A stretch of DNA of 64,000 nt from Diphasiastrum complanatum (GCA_029204225.1 CM055102.1:10489456-10553455), one strand, 5' to 3'; positions 44,106-55,714 are shown, counted from the stretch's first letter. A program made the numbers and translations. Notes: generated from the letters alone by a model not told the origin.

Positions 44106-44110
44106 TGATT

Positions 44111-45016
44111 GATAGTTGATTGATAGTCGGGTGAGTTAGATGATGATGTGATAGTTTGATGTGATGTTGGTTGAGAGTTTTTTAGGGTTGAAAGTTTTTG
44201 GAAGATGGGTGCTTGCTTGAGAGATCTTTGTTGATGAGTAGGTTTGATTCCTTGTAAGTTTGGTTTGATGGATGGTTAAATGTGGCTCTTGCCTTGTAGT
44301 ATGCTTATGCATTGGTACAAGTATTGTATTGCGTAGTTGCTTGTGGAGTGATGGATGTTTAGGGTTGAATACTTGTTAGTGGAATAAGAGTAGACTCACT
44401 TATAGTTGATACTAATGGATAGTTTGGGTGCTTGTCGTTTGGTGTGAAAATTGTGTTTCCTCCCAATTATGGAAAGAGCTCATTGTCGGATGCATGTCAT
44501 GGTTGGTGAATGAGCTTGCTAGGTTCTTCACTAAGTACTTGATTTAGAATTGGTGGGTGTCATGTTTGAGGATGAGGAGTGCTTTGAGGAAGTTATGTGC
44601 TGAGATTTTGAGGGAAAAAAAATGGTGTTTGAGTTGGAGAGTTAGGTTTATGATAAGATCTTGAGGGTGAGTAATGGTAGTGATTGTTTGAATGGATGGA
44701 TGTTTTTATGGGGAATGTATGGAACTCTTGCTATTGAATGATCATCCTCTCTTTTGTATATGTATCATTCTTCCATCATGATTAAGCTACTTGAATGAGG
44801 GGTTGTGTTTGTGTAAACCCCCTTCATTCAATGGGGGTGTTTTTTTTTTTTCGTAGGAGCTTGTATGTTGTGTATTAATTTCCCTTCTCCGGTTGGGAAG
44901 AATTATTAAGAGTTAGAATGTTTGATTTGATCAAAACTCACTTGTGATGACCATCCTATTTAGAATCCGGTTCTAGAACGGACATTCTCGAGTCTCTTCA
45001 TTCTTGCTGGCATGAC
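44111..45016. other. Right flank of nested Copia insertion, unassigned
   Basis: No gene is recognised. TTGAATGAGGGGTT ... AACCCCCTTCATTCAA (44791-44830) forms a strong inverted repeat, followed by an AATGGGGGTG and a run of T. The segment runs to 45016, where the Gypsy LTR resumes. Confidence 0.45.
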
Positions 45017-47302
45017 ATTGTCTTTATTAAAGTCTATAACTCCATGGAAATACTAGTTTCTGAGTGGTATAACACAAACATATCTCTATGGCCAAAGCCA
45101 ATCACATTTTAGTAGGCAAATTCCATAAATATTTATGTTTGCCATAAGCACACAGCTGACTATCAGTTATTCATTATTCATAAGGAGGCCTGGGTGCACT
45201 CCTACAAACAAGGGCAAAGATTTTTGAGCCACTGAGCAGAGTACATTGGATCAAAGCAACGATGGATCAAACTGGCAAGCGATCTACCAGTCAGACAGCT
45301 AACTCCAAACCCCACATACAGCCAAAAATAGGGTGATTACAGCTTCTTGAGGGCTGTTTGCAGAGGTGTGCAGCTAGAATCAGTGGTTTGCGGCCTGCCC
45401 ATCGTTTTTCCATGGGCTCAGAGCTCTGCCTACGACCTGCCTACTCATTTGCCACATGTCTATGGGTTGTTTCCACATTTTTAAGTCTGTATCAGACTTT
45501 CTAACGAGCTAGAGCTCTGTCTGCGGCCAAAAATAGCCTGAGTGCGACCTACTAGCTCTATCTATGGCCTGTTCCAAGCCTATTTGTAGTCCCCATAGCC
45601 TGCCCACGCCTTTCTGAGGACTGTTTGCACAGTTTGTGGGACTCTGCGGCCTGCCACAAAAGTTCCATCACATTCATAGTCGAAAATCAGCATTTTGCGG
45701 CCTCTAATCGCTTCCCATAGTCGCATACCAGCTGTTTGCGGACTAGAAAGTCTGTCTGCAGCCTGTCTACATCAATTTTTGCGGTATCAGATCATTTCAA
45801 TCTATTTCAGGCCTGTAACTGTTTTATGGTCTGTGTCCTCTGTCTATAGCCAAAAACCAGACCTACATGCGGCCTACAGGCCCTTTTGCAGCTGCCTACC
45901 TCAGGTTTTTGTGTGGCCCTCTCTGTGGTTTCAAATCTTTGTTGTCTATCTACAGCAACCCCCACAGGTCTACGACATGACGGTTTTTACTGACCTCATG
46001 TGGCAACCTATTGTGGAAAAGCAAGTGACAAGCAACAAAGGAAAAGCGATTGGGACTTTGAGACATTCATGGCTAGAGTATTCCCGGCATCCGGCTACCT
46101 ACATGGACATTGAGGTATGACGGTTTAAATGTTTGACCTCGTATTTATTGGTTTTTTGTTAGTATGGACTCATAATCATTTACTTGAAATGGAAATTTTG
46201 TTTGTTTGAGTTTAGTACTCAAATTATCTAACTAGTGAACACGTTGTCATAGACTATGGGTCCATTGTGCATTGTAGTGAATCGTACTAAAAATTTTAGA
46301 ACCAAAGCTGTAGTATGTCGGTGTGAAGTGTTTCAGGAACCATGCACTCCAAAGATTCCGTACTTGCTATTGTTTTGACATGATGAAATTGTTTGTGATT
46401 TTGGCCGGATAGGGTAAGTAGCTATTGAGGTTTTCCATTTACTCCATGCGACATCTAGGGTATCAGTATTTACGCCGTGATTGCTATTTTTAAATGATTT
46501 GAACTAGACTGACAATGAAATTGTTTTCCATTAGGAAAGAGGGGACAACCGGTTCATGAGTTAAATTGTACTTACCATGGAATCGCTTCGTAGATCATAC
46601 ATTGCTAGTAGTGGAGCCTGGTTTTCCTTCATAGTAACTACATGTGGTTGTTGGCCGGTCTATAAACTAGTTGACATATGGCATGATTGATAAATTGTGG
46701 AAATCGTCAAGTTGGAATCGTTTGTTTTCCATTATGAAGCGTATTAATTGGACCCGACCTCTGTGAAACACCAGAACGGGCCATCCACCATCCGCGGTTG
46801 AAATACACCGCCTTGGTTAAGCGTCACACTAGTCACACCCGCCGTCAGTACTATCTAGCGAAATACCTAGACCCGACGGTCGGCGAAAATACCGCCGCTT
46901 AGCAAACAAAGCGGTGCGTATAACTTGCACCCCACGAGCACATCATAAATAGTAAATCGGTTTTCAGCCCATGTAAGATCTTTACTTACTGTAAGCCGAA
47001 TTCAATGGAGAAAGAGACATTAGCGAATTAGCGATCAGAAGTTTTTACGAAACCATAATTCTAGAAAGCTAGTGAATCATTGCACCCAAAGTATTAGCAC
47101 CCCCTCCTTGCAACCGTATCTTTGAGAGCCTGGAAAACTCTCATCGGTTGGGGAGCACGGGGCAATAGAGAGGGCCATCAGGGTTAGAAGTGGCAAATCC
47201 TCTGTTGCTCACGTAGGGCCGAACCGCCATTAGAGGTGGGACCCCTTGACCCTTTTAGGACGTTTTGGCTAGACCAACCCCCCGTCAAAAATGGCCCTAA
47301 CA
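45017..47302 (+). repeat. Remainder of split 3' LTR of large Gypsy element
   Basis: Matches 27375-29650 of the 5' LTR along its length, with scattered substitutions, a 31-base gain near 46130 and a deletion of about 40 bases near 46590. Ends CCCTAACA, followed by AGTGC. Confidence 0.88.
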
Positions 47303-49720
47303 AGTGCATAAGACGAGTGCTCGAATGTAAAGCTCGTATTTGATTGTGCAGATTCTCCTTCATATAGCTCACGTTGTCATGTGATAGCTTTCCTTGTTTA
47401 TCATTGTCTCCAGTACGAAATCACAACTCCTTTTTCTTCCAATGAACGTTGGCATTTGCTTGATATAGCCAAGGTCTTCCGATAAGGACGAAGTAGTTGC
47501 CCATTTTGACTGGTCAGATCACAATAAATTTCATGATAAACGATATATCTTGGATATATACTGTGACTTCTTTTAACTCGCCTACAGGCTTCCTCCTTGC
47601 CGAGTCGGCCTGTTTGATCTTTCTCTGAGTAGGTTGGATATTAGTAAGTCCAGGAGCATGCATAATATCTTCCTCATAATATTGACACTTGACCTGGAGT
47701 CAATTGGTATTTTTTCAATTAAACATCCTGAGATGGAGACGTCAATCTTTGGCAATCCCAGGTCTCCAAGGTCAACGGCAAGAAGGGATATCTCAAGTAG
47801 AGAAATCTTCTTCTTCCTCCTTGTCTGCGATAGACTCTTTAGTTGCTTTCGATAATAATTGTTGTCCGATAGGAGCTGCTCAAATGTGATATTTGGCCTT
47901 AAGGAGCCAATATCAAAAACGATATTATACTGCTTCTTTGTCTGCAATCTGAAGTCTACGACAACATCAGATAACTTTGAACTTAGTGGAACTTCCTCTT
48001 CCTCTTCAAAGTGACATTCTTTTGAAGTGGTTTGGATTTAAGTTCTTCTTTGATTAGAGTTTTTGCTTCCTCAGCAACATCCTTCTTAAATAGTTTGGCA
48101 ACATTTCTGTCATAATCAAAGTCGTCCTTCAAGTCTTTTTGTGTAAGAGACTTGTTCTTCAACTTCTTTGTCGGATGCTTCCTCTTATTCTTCCGAGTCT
48201 TAGTTAAACTCTCTTTTGTTGGTTTGGGTAATTTTTAAGGGCTCCGAGTGAAAACTTTACAACATCTTCCAAATCACTTGGCCAATTGGTATCAATAACC
48301 AACAGAGTGCCTTTGTCAGAGCATTTAATCCTCTAGACGACTACATCTTCTTGCTTCTTCTTTATCTCTGGTTCTGCACCTGGAGACAGAACATATTTGT
48401 ACAACACCTTCAGCTTTTGAGGCTTTGGGCAATCTGCAACAAGATGTTCTTCTCCCGAGCAGTTTGAACGTAACGGAACATAGCCAATTGGTCGGCGAGG
48501 CTCCGGACAATCGGGTGAATAATGGCCTTGCGCTCCACAGTTATAACAGTTGTCTGCCAGCTTCTTCGGTGGTAAATTGATTGGTGCATAAACAGTCTTC
48601 TGATTTGAATTCATTGTCTGTGCAAGTACAAAGTGCTTTGGTCCAAATTTGGGTTTGGGCTGCAACGCTGGTGTAGATGATCCTTGAACATAACATCCGT
48701 GCTCCTCCGGATCTATTTCATAAATATACAGAACATCTCCATCTGCACTCTTAACATAAAAAACTTGTTTAACTTTACATTCATGGTTAAAGTGAACTGG
48801 AGCTCCACATCTTGTACACCAAATATTCGGATCAAAAGAAGGTGCCTTCTGCTGCTTATCTGATACTTCAGATATCTATACTTTTAAATCTTCCATTTGC
48901 TTCGATAGATATGAGATATTCTTCTTCCAAACTTTGTCAGTCTTTGAAGATGGTTCTTTGGAAGGCTTGGTCTTCTTTTTCATCTTTTTCTCCTTCATGT
49001 GGTTCTTATTATCTTCGAAAGAATTTGAGCTCTCTGTGTCAGAATCAGTACTGGAACTTGATGACTCCGAGCTATCGAATGAATCCTCTTTCGAGCTTGA
49101 ATCATCAGACAAAGATGATGACTTTTTCTTTGTCTTCTTGCTGGAACGACGCTTCCGAGCAATCTTTGACGTTTCATAATTCTCTGTTGTTGCAATAACT
49201 TCGTCCAAGGTATTCATGGATCCTTGTCAGCAGTACTTGTCAATCTTACTTGGCAGCCCTACAAGGTACTATTCTATCTGCATTGCGACAGGACAAACAA
49301 CCCACCAATTTTCCAATTGAGTTTTTTACCTTTTGGGTGTACCTTCTCAATGACTCTTTTTCTTTCTTTTGAACAGAGTTCAGTCATGCAAGCACTCGAA
49401 TAGAGTAACCAATCTCACGAAACTGGATGAGAAAGGCTTCTCTCAGTAGATCCCAAGTGTTAACGGCTGAATGATCTATTTGGCTGTACCAAATATGGGC
49501 TTGTTTCGACAGCAGAACAGGGAATATACATAATTTGTCTACATTCATTCCCTCACTATTGGAAACAACGATGGATTCAAACTAGGCGATATAGCTATCA
49601 GCGTCATCTGAAGAGGTTCCTTTAAAGTAATCATACTTAATTTTAAACTGGAATTGAATCGTGATTGAGGTAGGTCCATTTCTAGCTCAAGGTTGGGTTC
49701 AAGATCAGGATCGGGATCTG
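47303..49720 (-). pseudogene. Gypsy gag-protease remnant, minus strand
   Basis: Reading leftward from about 49700: a capsid segment (WYSQIDHSAVNTWDLLREAF), then a Ser/Asp/Lys-rich stretch (49200-48900). Zinc knuckles follow: CTRCGAPVHFNHEC near 48810 and CYNCGAQGHYSPDC near 48530, with a third degenerate one (NCSGEEHLVADC). After several stops comes the protease signature (GCLIEKIPIDSRSSVNIM, near 47690, with the Asp kept but DSG changed to DSR). Then a linker typical of the sequence before RT (GRPWLYQANANVHWKKKEL in one frame) runs up to the junction at 47303. RT is cut off by the large Gypsy LTR. Multiple frameshifts make it non-functional. Confidence 0.82.
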
Positions 49721-50029
49721 AATTTGGATTTGGATTTGGATCGATATCTTATTCAGGATCAGGTTCTATTTCAAGATTAGCAACAGTCTTAGAAAGTTTA
49801 GGTTCAGGTTCTGTTTTGGGTTTATTGAGTAAGTTATTGAAATAAACTTCAGCTTCCTAATAATTGGCAATAGGTGATGTGCCGCATTGAAAGGCTTGTT
49901 GAAGGCTTTTGAAAAGGTTCTCACGATGGCTTCGGTATCTTTCCAAACATTCACAACAACACCCGCCGTGATTTGCGATGTGATTTGCGATGTGAATCGC
50001 GAATTTAATTTTTTCAATTCGTCGCAATG

Positions 50030-50460
50030 TCGAAAAAACACATCACTATAAGGTTTTCGGAATCCGACATCCTTAAAATGCGTTGGTCGCAATCCGACAC
50101 ACATAAGTTGCCAGAATATGGAGCGACACTTCACAGTTGATGGAAATGAATCCGACGTGGATGTCGGATTGCGACATCCGACGTGGATGTCAGATTGCGA
50201 CGTCCAAAGACGTCGCTTGTGATCCGACATGGATGTCGCATTGCGACGTCCAAAAGAGCCATCGGATTCCGACGTCTATAAATCCAGAATGATCCATAAA
50301 ATTGTCCGACGTCCATCCAACGTCTACTTGAATGTCAGAATCTGACGTCTCAAATACACGTCGGAATCCGACGTCTGTTAACAGAATGATAAAAAATAAG
50401 GTCCGATGTATATCCATCGACGTGTGTCTGACGTGTTTGGATGTCGGATTCCGACGTCCC
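50030..50460. repeat. Left subterminal repeat array of CACTA element B
   Basis: Many GACGTCGGA(T/A)TCCGACGT-type units in both orientations, homologous in reverse to 6405-6801 in element A. Confidence 0.8.
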
Positions 50461-50994
50461 AAATTAGGTATAGAAAATAAAAAATGCGTAAAAAACAGCG
50501 CACACATTTTTATCAGGCTGTTCTTGGAGTTGGGTTCTTGGAGAAGCGATGTTCATGAATTGTTTTTGAAACAAAAATTTTGAGTTGCATTCAACATTTG
50601 GATCAAACAACAAGCTAAGCATGAGGTACTTTTCATTCTATATTTTATTGCATTACTTCATGTGCTTTATGAATGACAATACTTTATTGCATTGCTTTAT
50701 GCACATCTTAAATTTCATTTAGATTTCTATATATGATATTGATTCTTGTTTTGAAATCCGACATTGCACATGGTTTTCAATTCTTAGTTGGTTATTACAT
50801 CAATCCACATCTCAAAATTCGATATTGCAATTTTTGAAAAAAGAATATTGCACATATAAAAGCAATGGCAATATAGCACGATCATTTGCAATAATAATAT
50901 TTTCATAATATCAACCAATATATTACAAAATTGGTGCTTTAATGTCGCATGAGTCTTTTTAGATCTAACATCAACTAAAACTTATTGACCTAAT

Positions 50995-51983
50995 CTACTC
51001 GTCGTCGTCATGACATTCAGTCTGCATGAACACAAGCAAACAAACTACATTAATATTTAACACTTGATCGTATTAAATCAAATAAAATTGACGTCAAAAT
51101 ACAAACCACATTAGTATGAATACAAAAACTAGTACTTACATTTGGAGGATGACCCTCGCTCTTTAGTTTGTTGACTAATGCGTCGTATGGTTCCCTGAAG
51201 GCAAATTCGTACTCCTCCTTAGTTGGCAGACGTCCATAGTCCGCCAACTATCCATGCATCCAATTTAAGTTGAAATTAATTTAGGGCTACGTTGGAGCAG
51301 CTAGTCATAATGCATATTAAAAAATAAAAGCATATGAAATCAAAGATAAACTATAAGAGTAGTGTAGATTCACTTACCATGCTTGCTTGCAATCTCGCCT
51401 TTCGCTCGAGCCCAGCCTAGGATTGTCTATCCCATGTATGCTATCAGCTGCGACATCTTTATGAATCTTGTTTTTATTTGGTGTTCATTCATCCACTTTT
51501 ACACGGTTCCAATCACTTCTTGAACATCGAGATGGCTTGGATTGCCCATCCCTATAAGCTCGTCGTGCCATATCACGACGATTCCTAATCCATAAGCTCA
51601 TATTCTTATGAATTTCCTTCTCTTCAAATTTCTCTTCTTGTTGGAATTCGGCATGAAGGGTACCAATAACCTGTCATTTATTGGCGGCAGGTTGTTCAGA
51701 CCATAAAACAATCTATCGCCAAAATGGGGTTGGCATAAAAAATAGAGCTGATCCAAAATCACCCTCTCTAATCTGTTGGCAATTATATTACCTTGAGGAT
51801 CCACGTCATAATAAGGATTTGTGGATGAAACTTTGGTGGGGGCGGGAGCCGCACTGCTTGTGAGGGACCACCCTCATCTCGGCTAAGCATACTTTGCAGT
51901 TCTGCTTTTTGCTCATGAGTTAATGATTCATATAAATTTTTAACATCATCTCCCGAGCTTTCACCACTGCTTGACCCCGACAT
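50995..51983 (-). pseudogene. tnpA-like gene of CACTA element B
   Basis: Homologue of the plus-strand gene of element A but without the insertion, so it shows the original gene. Start at 51983 (MSGSSSGESSGDDVKNLYES), then a block with DPQGNIIANRLERVILDQLY near 51800-51740, LFYGLNNLPPINDRLLVPF, a basic NKKRNLKRRKF stretch, an exon reading LADYGRLPTKEEYEFAFREP (51239-51141, before a GTAAGT donor at about 51140), and a last exon ending in DDDE and TAG (50995). There is a stop in the middle exon (VKVDE-stop) and a one-base shift near 51400, so it is a pseudogene. By position it should be the accessory DNA-binding protein; no known domain was recognised. Confidence 0.6.
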
Positions 51984-52139
51984 GATTACTACAATCATAA
52001 ACATATAATACATTATAATAAACCCTAATATATTGAAATAAAGTTGAAAAGAAAATTGACTACAAAACTTTAATGTATATTGGAGTGGGACTTTTATACC
52101 TGTGATAACAATAGAAGAGATAGATATGCGTTTAGAGCC

Positions 52140-54000
52140 TGAAAAAACACAATTGGAAAAAAGAATAATTAACTTGATTCTAAATGATGATGAGATGCAA
52201 CATGATGAAGCAATGCACAACATGTTTGAATTTACTTTGAAATAAATGAGCATGATGATATGCATGCATCTTCTAATGAAAACGGAGATCACGAACAATT
52301 TGAGATGGATGAAGACGAGATTCTATTTTGCAAGGAGGCAGACACTCCTTCATATCTTGGAGCATCCATTTCGAGACTAGCTCCGTCAATTCTTATTCTA
52401 AACCTTCAAGCAACATACAAATGGAGTGATCGTAGCGTGACATCTTTATTCAGGTACCTAACGTATAACACAACTATTGTGGTTTATAACATATTTACAT
52501 TAAGTTAATTTTTTTTCTTTTCTAACAACTCACATTGCTCTTTTTTTAGGTTGTTGCATCGAATACGAAAGAAAATGTGATACCTAAAACACGAAAAGAA
52601 GCACGAAAGATGACGACTGTGCTTGGAATGGATTATGACACAATACATGCATGTCCAGAAGACTATGCTCTATATAGAGGTGGCTTCAATGTCCAATGTG
52701 TAACGCTCCACATTTTTGAGATGACGTACAAGGGTATAAAGTGCCACAAAAAATGTTACGACATTTTTCAATTATCCCATGATTGCAACGTTTATTTCGA
52801 TGTAAATCTTTGGCACAACTAATGGATTGGCATGTCAAAAATCGATCTACGAATGATGTGATGTGAGTACCAAGTGATTCACCTGCATGGAAACATATTG
52901 AAGACCAATGGCCCAAGTTTAAAAATGAACATCGTAATTTGGCTTTGCTATGGATGGCGTAAATCCTTTTAGCGTTCAAGAGTCAACTTGGTCCACATGG
53001 CCAGTTGTGCTCGTTAATTATAACATACCTCCATGGTTAAGTATTAAAACGGGACACTTGTTATTGGCTTTATTGATTTCAGTAAAGTACAAGGCTAAGA
53101 ACATGGATGTGTTTCTTGCACCTTTGGTTGATGAATTGTGCATTCTTTGGAATGGTATTCACGCTTACGACATCACGAGACCTTTACAACAAAGGAACTT
53201 CGTTGTTTGTGGAATTCTAATGTGCACGATGCATGACCACCCCAGTTTAACGTGAATGTTCAGGTATCTATATAATGAATCTAATTTGTTTTAGGGTTTA
53301 ACGTTTGAGTATATTTAACTAAGCTTACGTTCAATTTGGTTTATGAACTATGCAGGTTTAACCACATCGGGTTACAATGCATGTTATATTTGTGGACCAT
53401 TTTTGGAGGGTCAATATAGCACAAATATGTTGAAAAAAGTGATGTACAAAAATCATCACAAATACTTGTCGCCTGATCATCCTTTTCGAAGGTCGAATAG
53501 GTGATTTTTTGGAGGGCGAGGAGATAATCCTCTAACTACACCACCACCCCCACGCATGGGAGTAGCAGAATGGCATGGTGAATGGCTTAAACATCATGAC
53601 GTTAATTCTTCATGGAATGAATCCATTGATGGTATGAAACGGTTTTCTATTTTTCATAAATTACCCTATTGGAGGAATTTATTGATAAACCATCTATTGG
53701 ATCCTATGCACATATTCAAAAACATCAATGAATCCTTATGGAACCACATCATTGGCATAAAAGATAACTTCGTAGCTCATAAAGATATACAAGCGGGTGA
53801 TGTGAAAAGACCCTATTGGATTCAATACACCGAAGGTGGAGATGAGATTCTACCTAGCGTGCCATGGATTCTTACAAAAGAGCAACTCTCATATGTTAAA
53901 CATGTCATAAAACAAATGAGAACTCCAACAGGCTATGCACATTCTTTATGCAAATCATTTACCAAAGATGGTAAATTAAGTGGATTGAAGGCCCGGATGC
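52140..54000 (+). pseudogene. TNP2-like transposase of CACTA element B, broken and C-truncated
   Basis: The TNP2 order is clear: YLGASISRL and YKWSDRSVTSLF (52350-52460), an intron from GTACCT near 52455 to TTTTTTAG at 52549, LGMDYDTIHACPEDYALYRG (52620-52680), MDWHVKN ... DSPAWKHI (52825-52900), DGVNPFSVQESTWSTWPVVL (52952-53010), NMDVFLAPLVDELCILWNG, then YNACYICGPFLEG and the later block FHKLPYWRNLLINHLLDPMH (53655-53710) with KLSGLKA near 53985. Defects: a 4-base deletion after the intron compared with element A, a TGA after NDVM, frame changes near 52955, and a TGA near 53503. Similarity ends where the right subterminal array begins, so the C-terminal part is missing. Confidence 0.85.
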
Positions 54001-54310
54001 CGTGGACAGGCTTTCGGATTGCTAGCATGGACGTCGGATTTCGTCGTCTGTCGAATTCTAACGTCCACGTCGGATTACACATATTTTTTGTTTTTGAAAA
54101 AACATGCTAGGTCATATCCACTTGAATGTCAAAATTCGACATGTCGAATTTCTACGTGCCTTTTAAAAATAATTGGATGCCGCCCATATTTCTCGATCGT
54201 CGGACTCTGTTTTTCGGATTTTTTACTTGGACGTCGTATTTCGACGTGTCGGATTGCGACGAATTATGAAATTTTCGAAAATACGTCGGATGTCCACGTC
54301 GGAATGTGGG
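54000..54310. repeat. Right subterminal repeat array of CACTA element B
   Basis: CGTCGGATTTCGTCG, ACGTCCACGTCGGA and similar units recur up to the inferred right end. More degenerate than the left array. Confidence 0.7.
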
Positions 54311-54325
54311 CGATATGTTATTGTG

Positions 54326-55714
54326 ACTCGGCTCTAGAATTGCTTGAAGTTCTTTCTGCAGTTGGCATTTATCTTTAACTAACAAACATCTAAATCCAGC
54401 AGATTAGCAATCTCCGACAACGACGCCAAAAATAAGCATATGTCATGTTATACTTATCTTAATTGTAAGGATATGTAGTATAAAAGATTGTTGTTCCCCA
54501 AAGAGACTGCTTAGTGTTGTGATTTTAGATGTTTTTAACTCATTTATTGTTCTTGGAATAAAAGCTGGTTGTCAACGGACATTTAAGAGTATTGACGACC
54601 AGTATCACCGATTAGGACGTGTATTAAACATACAAAAGTGAAAGATATTGATGCCGAATAATCTCATATCGTACGTGTTATATTACTGATTAGTGCCAGA
54701 CGAATATATCGGTCTGTGCACCTAATAAAGTAATTTGTCACCAGACAAGAGAGGTCTGTCGCATCAGATAAACCAAGGCAGAGTAACATGCAAATGTCTC
54801 AGTACAATCCAAATGTAGTCCAACAATCTGTCCTCAACAACAAAAAGGCTCATTCACAAGAACGACTGACTACTGAATAAACTGCACAAGTATCCATATG
54901 CAAATTTCAGAGCATTGATTTACAACAACACAGAGCAAGCTTTAGGATGTGCAAGTCTGGATATATGTCAGTGTAATATAACAGTGATTCCAAATGTTAA
55001 CATCACAATTAAGTTCCAAGAAATCAATTATTCGATCACATAGGCAATCAAATAATAAGACAGTATCAAGGCTAAGGAAGTGTCTAACCAGAGTTACAAT
55101 CATAAGCACATCTGACAAGGTGAGACTTACCAACTGTCAAAAACAGAAGTACTCAACAAACAAAAGGGTTATGAAAGTAGAGAGAAGGGAAAACTTGAAG
55201 ACTTAAACTCTCTCTGTGATCTCCTGAAAAACTCAGTGGTTGTATTGAAGCGTAAGTGGTGTACATATAGGGAACGAGCGCGAAAGTACACAGTTCTCTA
55301 ATAACCAATATGTCGCTTCATATATAGTTTAATTAACTAATTACATCCAATATTAAAATTACAAGTGTACAATTTCCTAGGTGGCATCCTTGTCACGCGG
55401 CTTTGCTCCAATGAGAAACAAGTACGTGGAAGGTTACAACATTTGATTGAGGCGCAATAAATGAGTCTTCTGGAAAGTTCTTCTCTTAGGGCTGGCCTTC
55501 ATATTAAGGTTCATGTCATTTCATATCTGCCCTTCGGGATATAGACCTTCCTTCAGTAACATTTATTGAGGCCTCTTTATCTTCAATATAACTTTGGATA
55601 ACTTGTCATTGTCGGATCCATTAGATATTTCTTCATATTTGGTGATTATTTTCATCAGTTGAGTAGGTTGATTGGGATTTTGCATCACAAAATAGTAATT
55701 CAAAGAAAATATGC
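54326..55714. other. Unassigned region, possible minus-strand LTR
   Basis: No gene is recognised. TTTTTGGCGTCGTTGTCGGAGAT on the minus strand (about 54412-54434) resembles a decayed tRNA-Asp primer-binding site, so sequence to its right could be an LTR beginning near TGTCATG (about 54440). No second LTR copy was found to confirm it. Confidence 0.35.

Larger units (their letters stand above)
27150..47302 (+). mobile_element. Large Gypsy (Tat-like) retrotransposon with nested insertions
   Basis: The 5' LTR is 27150-29650 (TGTTAGCC ... CCCTAACA). The internal region carries primer site, gag, protease, RT, RNase H, integrase, a second RNase H-like domain and a coiled-coil ORF. The 3' LTR starts at 37539 (TGTTAGCC) and ends at 47302 (CCCTAACA), split by 7.25 kb. 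The flanks AATGC (27145-27149) and AGTGC (47303-47307) could be a decayed duplication. Lineage is inferred from the integrase and the extra RNase H. Confidence 0.75.
49952..54325 (+). mobile_element. CACTA transposon B, inverted relative to A, 4.4 kb
   Basis: Left end TCACAACAACACCCGCC (49951) and right end ...TGTTATTGTGA (54326) are inverted partners. Subterminal repeat arrays lie inside both. Two genes diverge from about 52000-52250: tnpA-like to the left, TNP2-like to the right. An inner CACTATAAGG occurs at 50044-50053 on the left only. Flanking triplets ATT and ACT do not match perfectly. Both genes are broken, so the copy is non-autonomous. Confidence 0.75.
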
